Assembly: GCA_009746045.1 (NCBI GenBank)
Contig: RPFO01001525.1
Coordinates: 1-45,409 of the forward strand
Reading direction: 5' to 3'
Source: Mesostigma viride
Taxonomy: Eukaryota > Streptophyta > Mesostigmatophyceae > Mesostigmatales > Mesostigmataceae
DNA length: 45,409 nt
Within the stretch, counting starts at the first letter, position 1; the number at the start of each line of letters is the position of its first letter. The notes beneath the pieces are model-generated. The model searched no databases and was not told the DNA's origin. It was given only the letters and a program-made list of their open reading frames with translations. This document shows, piece after piece, positions 10,301-18,216 of the stretch. The position numbers were made by a program, and so were the translations under genes.

Positions 10301-11452
10301 CCGGACACGATACTGCTGAATGAGGATGACGATCCGGTCCCGTCGGCTGACACGGATTTTGTTGCGAGCACCCCACTGCAGAAGAGGGTATTTGAGGCTC
10401 GTAACGTGGAGGGTCCGCCGACAGTCTCAGGTGGAGGGCCGGCGTTTGCCGGATTGATGCGCCCGACTGAGGTGGTCGATGTTGAGGCGCCGCCAGGGAC
10501 ATCGACCGCACCGTTGACCGCATTGACGGATATCTTCGATCGACCAAGGATGCCCTTCCACGCTCCAACGGTACATTCGGCCGGTAAATTTCATTTTCAA
10601 TAAACGAGTTTAATAAGTACCTTAATATATTTCTACATAAGTTTTTTTGCATCAGTCCATGGCTTCATTGATTTCTCACACGACCCTTCCGTATTCATGT
10701 TAATTGGCATGTGCTTACGTGCAGGGAAAGGCGAAGAAGAAACTCCAGTTCGGTTTCCCCGTGGATCCGCGTCTGGGACTGTGTCCGGAGAGGCCGGCCG
10801 TGTTGTTGGCCAGGCCGCGGTCGGCGCACCAGTTGCACAACCGGGGGCGGGAGGGGCCTCCCTCCCACCCAACGCACCCCACGCACCACCCTTACCGTGC
10901 GGTCAGCCAGAAAAAACGTACGAAGAGTTGATGGCAGAGGCGGCGGCTGCGCAGGGGCAGAAGGCAAAACGTCGGGGAGGGGGCAGGCGAGGGGCGGGGC
11001 AGGAGACGGAGGGTGCCGACGAACCTTCACAGCCGCAGAAGGGTGGTGGTCAGGGCAGAGATGGTGGGGGGCTGCCAGTTGCGGAAAAGGGGGCGGTTTG
11101 CACAGCGGTCGACCCAATCAGGGACGTTGAGCCAGACGTCCGGATGCGCTTTATGGATGGCGCGAAACTGGGTCGCGGAGGTTGGACTTCGAAATGGGTA
11201 GAGGACATGTGGCTAAACTGGCAGCACAAGTACCCCAACAAGGAAGATTTTCTGCTCTTTGGCACCCTCCTGGGCCGCGAGAAGGAGAAGGTGGTGATCA
11301 GATGGTTTGATGAAGGGTACGAACTCGGTCGGAGTGATGAGAGCGAGAGAAGGTTTCGTTTCCCCCTGAAGTTCGCCAGCGAACATGTTACTCTCCTGAA
11401 GGAAGGCGCCAGCTGGGACAACATTCCTTCACATCGACCTGGCAAGCGATGA
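4359..11452 (+). CDS. Large multi-exon gene of unknown function
   Basis: Exons I can place: 4359-5027, 5149-5205, 5335-5415, 5537-6043, 6475-7662, 7919-9761 (end uncertain), a segment ending at 10583, and 10725-11452 (TGA). The first five introns are GT(AAG)-AG and all phase 0. The donor GCCG|GTAAAT at 10584 joins the last exon in phase 1. The predicted protein is about 1,800 residues: a Gln/Pro-rich start, a charged helical middle (exons 4-6, with words such as HPRHLYDDLG and GPCRVLLVFGE), a long Asp/Glu run (about 9400-9760), a Gly/Arg/Lys-rich linker and a C-terminal folded part (MWLNWQHKYPNKEDFLLFG). The frame breaks four times, at C runs (about 4495, 8538-8544), a G run (8186-8191) and near 4695; most are homopolymers, suggesting sequence errors. 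I recognise no family. A mobile-element-encoded protein cannot be excluded. Confidence 0.6.
5473..5486 (+). repeat. GC hairpin in intron 3 of the large gene
   Basis: ACGAC-GGCC-GGCGT with GTT before and TTCT after, inside the 121-base intron 5416-5536, which has clear GTAAG and TTGCAG borders. Introns 1 and 2 (5028-5148, 5206-5334) and the last intron (10584-10724) lack it. Confidence 0.8.
6044..6474 (+). repeat. Intron 4 built of three tandem ~145-bp units, each with a GC hairpin
   Basis: Hairpins GCGAC-GGCC-GGCGT start at 6104, 6251 and 6395 (spacing 147 and 144). Each unit repeats a donor-like GAATGAGGTAAGT (the third copy is changed to GAGCCAAGT), the phrase TACCTCTGTTGTGAGGGG, then TTTCATGTAGGTT, the hairpin, CAAGTGTGACA and a T-rich tail. 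The units thus duplicated the last exon bases and the 5' splice site together with the hairpin. The used acceptor is CACTGCAG before 6475. Confidence 0.9.
7663..7918 (+). repeat. Intron 5 with three GC hairpins in ~68-bp units
   Basis: Hairpins GCGAC-CGCC-GGCGT start at 7675, 7744 and 7811, each followed by TTTCT and TATAAG or GTGAG, with GGTCAAGAT before the second and third. The intron opens with GTAAGC and closes with GATGCAG. The first hairpin begins only 12 bases from the donor. Confidence 0.9.
9762..10108 (+). repeat. Five 69-72-bp tandem units with a perfect GC hairpin, possibly coding
   Basis: Hairpins ACGCC-GGCG-GGCGT start at 9810, 9882, 9954 and 10023, and a final GCGCC form at 10095. 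Spacing 72, 72, 69 and 72 bp is always a multiple of three. The array starts at a donor-like GAG|GTAAGC (9762), yet two frames stay open through it: one repeats ETPAGVSVMRRGIASRKEA, the other GNAGGRICDEEGDRQQEGGS. The second frame continues into the following coding segment. It is either an intron that became coding or a coding repeat that carries the hairpin. Confidence 0.8.
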
Positions 11453-11999
11453 TGGGCAAGGACTTTGCACGAAGTCGCGTTTTGCACGTTTGCCCACCGC
11501 AACATTGAGAAATGCAGATGTACATAGTAGTTCGATCAGTGACCGCGACTTCTGGAAGTGGCAGTTTAGTAGCTGGGTTGACGTGTCCAATGTATATATG
11601 GTGCGGCGCGTCCAAGGGGGTCCACGCTGATTGAGCACTTGCATGTGTTCTTTAAACATATTCGGACATGTATGAAATGAATAAATTGTTTGGACGATTG
11701 CAAATTGATTGATTGAAGAATGAGATACCATTATTAATTGAAAAATGTAAAACCTTATTGCGAATTTGTACTTCAAACTTTCACATGCATGCCCCAAATT
11801 GTGCATTTGTGCAGGTTTAGCTTATGAGAAGTAGCATTTATCTACAAATATTGAGAAATTTAGGGGCACTTGGGGTTGTTGGCCATGTTCATTCATGATA
11901 AAATGGACTTTTTATGCTGTAAAATCATATTCCACTAGTCCAAAACGCTGCTTTCATGACGTCAAAAGTACCAGCAATGGCCCTAGGTTGGAGCAGTAG
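11453..11999. other. AT-rich gene-free stretch between the large gene and the copia element
   Basis: No convincing ORF, no hairpin copies, and no match to the putative LTR at 17064-18155. The junction with the retrotransposon lies somewhere before 12000 but has no visible boundary. Confidence 0.6.
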
Positions 12000-12968
12000 A
12001 TGTTGGGGACGCCCACACAGGGTCTTTTAATTGTCAATCAGTTGCAGCCTGTAACCTCAGACTCCAAGCCTAAGCAGGCTGAAGAGTTTGTGGAGGGATT
12101 GGAAGGGTTCCCTAGCTTGTACGGTGGTACAAATTACTATCAAATCTGGATAGGCAGTAGCACTTTTGGCAAGTGTACTGACCAGATTAAGGACCTAACC
12201 AGGGAGTGCAAAAAGGCCAATAAAGCCTGGGCACTGTACGTGGCTGAGCTGAAGGAGCTGCTGGAAGACCAACGAAAGAAGGTCGGCATCCATTGGCAGG
12301 ACAAGTACCAAGGGTGGGAGGTCAAGGGGGACCTGATCCAGAACTTTCTCAACTATTGTAAGATGGTTGAGGAGGGCAGGGCTCACGGCTTTAATGTCGC
12401 TGATAACATAGCCCTAACCAACTGGCTCAAGGTTTCTGGGCTGGATAAGGCGACACGTGGCTCCTTAAAAGTCATGTGTGCCCCACACTCTACCCTGAAG
12501 GCCTACAAGGTCATCATTAAACAAGCTCTCGAGGCAGAGGAGCTGTTTGAGGGTGGAGTGCCAGCAGTGAAGGCTACCCAGGCAGGCGGGCGTACCCAGG
12601 GTGGCTCCAAGACGTCTGAGGCTGACCGAAGCCAAGGAGGGCGTAGGGGCAACCATAACAAGCGCAAGGGAGATCATTCACCTGATTCTGACAGGAGGTC
12701 ACACTCCAAGTCGGTGTTCAGGCGGGTGGGTGGTCAGCCCAAGCAGGGCAACGCGTCTGACAATGGGGGCAGTGGCCAGGGCAAGTCCAAGATACAATGC
12801 TACCTGTGCAAGGGGTGGGGGCACATCAAGAAGGAGTGTCCCAGCTTCAAGAAGTCCCAGGGCCAGGGCAGCAACAAGAATAACAACAACAACAAGAAGA
12901 ACAACAACAAGTCCCAGGCAGGCCAGCCTTCAAAGGGCAGTCAGCAAGAAGACAACAAGGAGCAGTGA
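12000..12968 (+). CDS. gag: Gag of the copia-class element
   Basis: 322 residues. The N-terminal about 200 residues are helical and probably form the capsid-like part (words LTRECKKANKAWALYVAELK and LKVMCAPHSTLKAYK resemble UBN2-type Gag). A basic Gly/Ser/Lys-rich linker follows, then one zinc knuckle, CYLCKGWGHIKKEC (C-x2-C-x4-H-x4-C), at about residues 266-279, then an Asn/Lys-rich tail that ends at UGA 12966. The knuckle binds the element RNA during particle assembly. A TAG lies directly before the ATG at 12000, so the frame cannot extend upstream. Confidence 0.85.
   Translation: MLGTPTQGLLIVNQLQPVTSDSKPKQAEEFVEGLEGFPSLYGGTNYYQIWIGSSTFGKCTDQIKDLTRECKKANKAWALYVAELKELLEDQRKKVGIHWQDKYQGWEVKGDLIQNFLNYCKMVEEGRAHGFNVADNIALTNWLKVSGLDKATRGSLKVMCAPHSTLKAYKVIIKQALEAEELFEGGVPAVKATQAGGRTQGGSKTSEADRSQGGRRGNHNKRKGDHSPDSDRRSHSKSVFRRVGGQPKQGNASDNGGSGQGKSKIQCYLCKGWGHIKKECPSFKKSQGQGSNKNNNNNKKNNNKSQAGQPSKGSQQEDNKEQ
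12966..12968 (+). other. In-frame UGA between Gag and integrase-protease
   Basis: The stop (context CAG UGA CUG) is the only break in a frame that is open from 12000 to 14831. UGA followed by C is a leaky stop context in several known readthrough systems, so the stop may set the Gag to Gag-Pol ratio. A chance mutation in a decayed copy is the alternative. Confidence 0.45.
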
Positions 12969-14831
12969 CTGTCTGAGGCAACCCCTACACACCTTAATTC
13001 ACCCAAGGGGGAGGCCAGGTGCTCCAATGCAGATTTTATATCTGGGCAACAAGAGGGTGATCTCCAGGTTCAGTGTGGCCCCAGGTCACCTGGAGAGGTA
13101 CAGGTTCCTATGAAGACGTCCTTGACAGCTGGTGCAGCTGTAAGAATGTCTGACCCTATGCATCCTCGTGCTGGGCACGAGGGTGGACCTCTCATTTTGA
13201 GAGAAACCAATGTACAACCACAGAGGGGTGTGAAGGCCTCTGGTGGTATGCATGTGGTCCCTGCTGGCGGTCCAGGTGTTGGGCATGAGCAGGGTGACTC
13301 AGGCTCTGAGTCAGAACAGGATGGAAGTCAGCATGGTGATGCTGGACAACCTGACAGCACAGTCCTGACTGTGCCAGGGACTGCTTCCTCTGTGTACCAG
13401 GAGTTGGGTGCCCGAATCCACAACATGTTTGGGCATGCCACTTCTCTGTCAAACAACTTTGCCTTCCGTATGGGCAGGGCACCCCTTCTTAAGGCGTGTC
13501 AGCAAGCTGCCTCACGGTGTAAGTGCCAGTTGTCCTCCAACAAGCCCAGGAAATCACATGCCAAAGCTCTACCTCAGAGCATTGGTGATCTGCAGTGTGA
13601 TATCCAACACATCAGGGGCATGCAACTGTTGGTGTGCGTGGACAGGTACACGAAATACAAGGTGCTGGAGCATTTACCTTCTATGAAGAACAGGTACTTG
13701 CTGGCTGCCCTGCAGAATGTAAGAGCCAAGTTTCCTACCACAAGGATCCAGGTGGACATGCAGTTTCAGCATCTCAAGGGTGATCCTACCCTTCCTGAGT
13801 TGCTGGTTACACCTAGGGAGGCTCATGGGCAGCAGGGTGCTATCGAGAGGGCAATCCAGGAGGTCAAGAAATTGATCATCTCTGAAGACTGGGTACCCTT
13901 GTCTGCACCTGCACTTGTCAGGAGTGCATGGCTGAGGAACGTGGAGCAGCAGCTGAACAGCAGGGTTAACTTCTACTATGATGGAGTTGCTGTCAGCCCA
14001 ATGGGTCTATATCATGGCCTGTGCCCACCACATGTGCTGGAGGGCTGGAAACATGCTGCACATGTCACCTTTGCCAAGCTGAGGGAGAAGGACCGGGGTT
14101 GGAAGATGCTGGAGCCACAAGTGGGTCAGAAGGTCCTAGCTTGGAAGGAACCTAGCCTTTATGGCAAACGTGGTAGCTGGAGTCCTGGGGTGGTTACCCA
14201 GGTTGATGAAGCTAGCCACGCATGCTTGGTCAGCATGGAGGACGAACCAAAGCATGTACACCGGCTGAGTTGGTCATATGTCAAGCCTAACCTGATGAAT
14301 GAGGGCAGTCAGGCACAAGGCTCACAGGATCTGCAGGATTTTCAGGTCCCAGGTGACATCACTGACGCAACGACCACATCTGTTGCAGGGGAATCTGTCA
14401 GCCCTGGCCAGGTTGCAGAGGTACTTGTTGAACAGGCTGCAAGGTCAACAGCTGGGGAGTCAACTGTCAAGCCCAAGGCACTAACCAAGCCCAGGGGGAC
14501 AAGTTTGGCTGGATTGATTGGGGCTCTACAAAGGGCCAAGAAGCAGCCCAAGGTAGCCAAGCTCAGGTGGCATGGCAATCTGGGGCTGGACACTGCCTTA
14601 GAGGTAGACACTAATTCTCAGGTTTCCATCATTGGGACCAGGGCTGCAGCAGGGTACAGCATGTCTGAACCCAGCTATCAGTTTGTGTCTGACTTCAGTG
14701 GCGGGGTACACGTGAAGGTACTGGGTGAGGTATTCATTCCTATCCTTGGACAGGACACTGCTTTTTGTGTCTTGGAGGGCTATCAAGGACCTGCTCTTCT
14801 GGGGCAGAATTTCCTATGCCAGGATGGGTAG
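12969..14831 (+). CDS. Integrase followed by a retropepsin-like protease domain
   Basis: After a low-complexity linker comes a His/Cys region (HNMFGH, then C-x-C near 13520) and a DDE core: D in LQCDIQHI (about 13600), D in QVDMQF (about 13753) and E in GAIERAI (about 13845), spaced about 50 and 31 residues. A C-terminal DNA-binding-like part (GQKVLAWKEPSLYGKRGSWSPGVV) follows. After a linker, 14560-14830 reads EVDTNSQVSIIG, then a beta-rich stretch, then ALLGQNFL, matching the D[ST]-G[SA] active site and the LLG-x-[DN]-FL flap-end pattern of retropepsins, although the Gly after DT is Asn here. No protease signature precedes the integrase. The frame ends at TAG 14829. Confidence 0.75.
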   Translation: MSEATPTHLNSPKGEARCSNADFISGQQEGDLQVQCGPRSPGEVQVPMKTSLTAGAAVRMSDPMHPRAGHEGGPLILRETNVQPQRGVKASGGMHVVPAGGPGVGHEQGDSGSESEQDGSQHGDAGQPDSTVLTVPGTASSVYQELGARIHNMFGHATSLSNNFAFRMGRAPLLKACQQAASRCKCQLSSNKPRKSHAKALPQSIGDLQCDIQHIRGMQLLVCVDRYTKYKVLEHLPSMKNRYLLAALQNVRAKFPTTRIQVDMQFQHLKGDPTLPELLVTPREAHGQQGAIERAIQEVKKLIISEDWVPLSAPALVRSAWLRNVEQQLNSRVNFYYDGVAVSPMGLYHGLCPPHVLEGWKHAAHVTFAKLREKDRGWKMLEPQVGQKVLAWKEPSLYGKRGSWSPGVVTQVDEASHACLVSMEDEPKHVHRLSWSYVKPNLMNEGSQAQGSQDLQDFQVPGDITDATTTSVAGESVSPGQVAEVLVEQAARSTAGESTVKPKALTKPRGTSLAGLIGALQRAKKQPKVAKLRWHGNLGLDTALEVDTNSQVSIIGTRAAAGYSMSEPSYQFVSDFSGGVHVKVLGEVFIPILGQDTAFCVLEGYQGPALLGQNFLCQDG

Positions 14832-14979
14832 TGATCACGTCCTCTCTCCTGACTAAGGAAGGGGCTGGTCAGGTCCCACTGATTAATTTCAGGACCACTC
14901 ACCTATCACGTGCAGTAACCAGGTCGGTTAAGCGTGTGCAAGTGTGCCAGGGGCAGGAGCCCTTGGTTGATGACCTCAT

Positions 14980-15870
14980 ATGCCAGCTGCTAGTCATCCA
15001 AGCAGTTTGGGCATTGGTCCTCACTCACTTGCTGGACACAGCCCTATCAACTACCAAGGCCTGGTGAAGCTCATGTCCTCTCCCATTATGTGTCCCCAGG
15101 TCACACTGGGTCTGATTAAATCTGGGGAGGACTGGATCTCCAAGAAATGCGTGGAACCTGTCAATGACCTGCCTCCTGCACGACGTCTACTCAAGCTCAA
15201 GTTTGTCATCAAGATGAAGGAGGTGGACGGGGTCAAGGTACCACATGTCAGGCCAGTGCTGAATGAGTTCAAGGGTACTGGTGAGTGCACTGCTGAGGAG
15301 TTGTATACCCCTGGCATGCTGCATGATACTTGGAGGCTGCTGCTGTGTGTCTTTCTAGGCCTTCTCAACAAGGGCTTGGACTATGGCTCAGTGGTGATAG
15401 ACTTCAAGAGGGCATTTCTGGAGGGTGATGCAGATGTGGCACAGGAAAAGTGGGAGGGCAAGACGCCTTTCTATGTTAGGGTGCCTGCTGTATGGAAAAG
15501 GGACATCCACACGGAGTTCCTTAAAATCCTCAAGGGCCTGGAGGGCCTGAGGTCAAGTCCAATAATCTGGAGGGAGACTCTCAACCGTTTCCTGAAGGAG
15601 CATTGCAACTTGAAGGTCTCTCCTGTAGACCCCTGTCTGTTTCTGGGGCAATGGGAAGGCCTGCCAGTGTATGCTTCGCTGCACGGGGATGACCTACATC
15701 TGATAGCTCCCACGTCGTGGCTTAAGGAGCTGATCTCCATCATTAAGTCCAAGTTTCCTCTGGGTAGGGAGCAATGGCAGGTGGAGAATGAGCCTCTGCT
15801 GTTTGTGGGCATGGAGGCCACACTGGTGAAGAAGGGGGGAGTGGCGTATGCTGCTGGTGGGGGGCAATGA
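14980..15870 (+). CDS. Copia-type reverse transcriptase
   Basis: About 296 residues in a frame different from the integrase. Recognisable parts: LKLKFVIKMKEVDG near the start, VVIDFKRAFLEGDAD (motif A, catalytic Asp), KILKGLEGLRSSPIIWRETL, and YASLHGDDLHLIAP with the catalytic GDD at 15685-15693, followed by LKELISIIKSKFPLG as in copia RT (PF07727 type). The usual YVDD is HGDD here, a variant I associate with copia elements of some protist lineages. The N-terminal part is probably continued from another frame (14821-15060), so the copy has at least one indel. The end overlaps the RNase H frame by 23 bases. Confidence 0.85.
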   Translation: MPAASHPSSLGIGPHSLAGHSPINYQGLVKLMSSPIMCPQVTLGLIKSGEDWISKKCVEPVNDLPPARRLLKLKFVIKMKEVDGVKVPHVRPVLNEFKGTGECTAEELYTPGMLHDTWRLLLCVFLGLLNKGLDYGSVVIDFKRAFLEGDADVAQEKWEGKTPFYVRVPAVWKRDIHTEFLKILKGLEGLRSSPIIWRETLNRFLKEHCNLKVSPVDPCLFLGQWEGLPVYASLHGDDLHLIAPTSWLKELISIIKSKFPLGREQWQVENEPLLFVGMEATLVKKGGVAYAAGGGQ

Positions 15871-16591
15871 TTATCAAGAGACCCTCATTAGCAAGCTTCC
15901 TCCAACCATCACACAGGCACTGTGTCCCATGGTGAGGGGCATGGTTGCTTGGGTGGCAGGCATTTCCAGGCCAGACCTTATGGTCATAGCCAGGTTGCCT
16001 GATGACATGCTGGTGGAGCTAGGGTCTGCCAAGGTGGCTGATCAGGTCAGGGCTTCATCTGGCATTCTGTTGTCTGCAGTGGATTTATCACAACCCATTT
16101 GCATGGAGCTGTATGTGGATAGCTCAATGGACAGCAGGCAGGTCTCCAAGGTCAGGGGCAGGGCTGCAGGGCTCTTTGTGCTCAGACAGGAAGGCCTGGG
16201 GAGTTTGGTGAGCTGGTTTAGTCGCCTGCACAAACGGGTGGCTGTCAGCAGTGATGTGGCAGAATGCAGGGCTATTTGTGAAGGCATTCACACAAGCCTT
16301 TATCTGAAGGAGTTGCTTCATCAGATGACTTCTAACACTCCTTGGCCACTTCAGGTTACCACTCTTCTAAAAACAGACTCCATGGGGATGGTGCAGTTTG
16401 TGCACAGGCAGATGGCCAGAAGTAGGGACTTGGATTATCTCCTTCTTAAGGAGTTGTCCTCCTTGGCCAATATTGAGCATATCCCTGGGGTTGACAATCC
16501 TGCTGATGCTTTGACCAAGCTAGTGCAGAAGGCAGCAGTGCAATACAAGGTTCTTCAGTCTCTGATGGACCCATCTCAGCAAGCTGTCTAA
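15848..16591 (+). CDS. RNase H domain of the copia-class element
   Basis: 247-residue frame overlapping the RT end. It carries the copia RNase H series: ELYVDSSMD (first Asp), DVAECRAICEG (Glu), LLKTDSMGM (Asp), RSRDLDYLLLKEL and IPGVDNPADALTK. The frame lies +1 relative to RT, so one indel separates the two. The enzyme would remove the RNA strand during cDNA synthesis. It ends at TAA 16589. Confidence 0.85.
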   Translation: MLLVGGNDYQETLISKLPPTITQALCPMVRGMVAWVAGISRPDLMVIARLPDDMLVELGSAKVADQVRASSGILLSAVDLSQPICMELYVDSSMDSRQVSKVRGRAAGLFVLRQEGLGSLVSWFSRLHKRVAVSSDVAECRAICEGIHTSLYLKELLHQMTSNTPWPLQVTTLLKTDSMGMVQFVHRQMARSRDLDYLLLKELSSLANIEHIPGVDNPADALTKLVQKAAVQYKVLQSLMDPSQQAV

Positions 16592-17063
16592 GCTGGTGCA
16601 TGGTTATAGGGCATTGGAGAGCAGATTGTGTGGTAGTGTCAGCATTGTGACTGGCATAATACCTGTATTTTAGTCTGTACTAAGGCTCATGGACCATGGT
16701 ACACTCACTCTGATTTTAATCAGGATACAGCCAGGTTTTGGCTGGGGTTCATGCTGTTGACTACACAAGGTTGACAGGTCCATTACAGACCATGTATTCT
16801 ATTTTAAAAGAAATGTATATTTGTACATACTTCTCACAATGGTCTGGGAACCTTTATTCTGGGGTTTATAGGGCGGGGTTCGATTCCCTGGTATTATGTT
16901 TCTACAAGCTGGCCTGTTCAGGTGTTTGCCTGTTCAGACTTCCCTAGTTCCCCAGGGCAGGATTTAATTGTTGCCTATGTGTTTCATTTTGTCATTTGTT
17001 TGCTGTGGCAGTTTACCATCTGGCAAGTAGACGGGCGCCGTAAGACGGGCGCCAATAGACCCC
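16592..17063. other. Untranslated stretch between RNase H and the putative 3' LTR
   Basis: AT-rich, without an ORF of interest. An 11-base word, AGACGGGCGCC, occurs twice just before the LTR (about 17031-17053). A GGTTCGATTCCC at about 16876 resembles a Pol III B box but has no cloverleaf around it. Confidence 0.5.
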
Positions 17064-18155
17064 TGTTGAGAGAATGACAGGCAAACTATTGTAATACGCC
17101 TTACTTTGTCAAGTGGTATTTTAATTGTCATGGATTTATTGTACTTATATTGAATATGTACTGGGTTTTATGGGATTAGTATCTGGGATTAATGTAACTC
17201 ACCGCCAGAAGGTCATTGTACTGGAGGCTCTACCGAGGTGATGGGATTAATTCCTGGAGAAGACCTCATAGAATTAACCTGTATGTATTTAATTTTGTGT
17301 GCTTCTAATATCTGGTGGTACTCTGTAATGCCACTTCCATAGGTTTTTATCCATTTCTCATGGAATGGTTTTCCCTGTGGCAGATCTGTTTCTTTTCCAG
17401 TTCCTTAAAAGAAAGGGCTGGGGGAATGGCAATGGCCATTAAAGACATCTGTTCAAGCTTCAAGCTGGAGTGAAGGACATTTCAAGCTACTTCAAGGGTC
17501 CCTGGCAGGGGATGTGATCCCTAAAGAAAAGAAGGGATTGGAGTTAACGTAAAGGATTTACGTTAGATGGATAGAGATTGTTACGCTCTTTCCAACGGCA
17601 CCTTGAACGCCTCATTTGGTTAAGGAACGTAAAAGTTATGACGTTTCCTAGGCTGTGCCGACAGTACCCGGCGCGCCACTGTGGGCGCGTACGGACACAG
17701 GATGTACAAGTGTCACTTTGATAGTCCGCAGGACGTTGACAGGACTTGTACAGGACTTGATGGTCAATTGATAGGTAGGCGCACTGTAGCGCGCCAGGAC
17801 CTATGAGACAATTGATGCTGACTAGTGTACGGATAGGTCCACAGGACTAGCCGTATGGACAATTGATAGATCTGCGCGCCAAAGGCGTGCCAGAGTCTGT
17901 GTAATCAATTGATTGACAGTTCAGCTGTGACAGTGCAGCTGAATACTTGGACGCGTCCCTAGCAAGCTATATGAGTGACTTGGTCACACCGGGACGCTAG
18001 TTCTTGCGTGCACGTTCTCTTGGCACTGCGACCCTGTCGCCTGTGCTGCGTGCAGTCTTGGAAGTGACGTGACTTACGTCTGTGTTTCCTTGTTATTAAT
18101 AAAGGCAACTTCCTGCAAGAACCATGGCGGAATTCGTGGCATTCTTACCCTCACA
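17064..18155 (+). repeat. Putative 3' LTR of the copia-class element
   Basis: Starts TGTTGAGAGAATG and ends CATTCTTACCCTCACA. The two ends are imperfect inverted repeats (TGTTGAG..AGAATG against the reverse complement TGTGAGGGTAAGAATG), and the boundaries are TG...CA. An AATAAA lies at about 18098, 57 bases before the end. No second copy exists in the window to confirm the borders. Confidence 0.5.
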
Positions 18156-18216
18156 ACTCTTTTCCAGACGCATCTGCTAGTATAATCGGTTACGGCTGTA
18201 ACGCAGTATTTTGCAA

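Larger units (their letters stand above)
12000..18155 (+). mobile_element. Ty1/copia-class LTR retrotransposon, 5' LTR missing, decayed
   Basis: Order of parts: Gag with a CCHC knuckle, integrase, retropepsin-like domain, copia-type reverse transcriptase, RNase H, 3' LTR. Gag and integrase-protease share one frame, separated by a single UGA. RT and RNase H each sit in another frame, with overlaps, so the copy has indels. No LTR copy or primer-binding site is found upstream of Gag, so this is not a complete element. Copia affinity rests on integrase lying before RT and on the RNase H ending in NPADALTK. Confidence 0.88.

Noticed and set aside
10430-10450. GCCGGCGTTTGCC as a further hairpin copy
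   Set aside because: Lacks the 5' arm and the GTT and WTCT flanks; likely chance in GC-rich coding DNA.
16870-16890. GGTTCGATTCCC resembling a tRNA T-arm/B box
   Set aside because: No A box at the right distance and no acceptor or anticodon stem can be folded.
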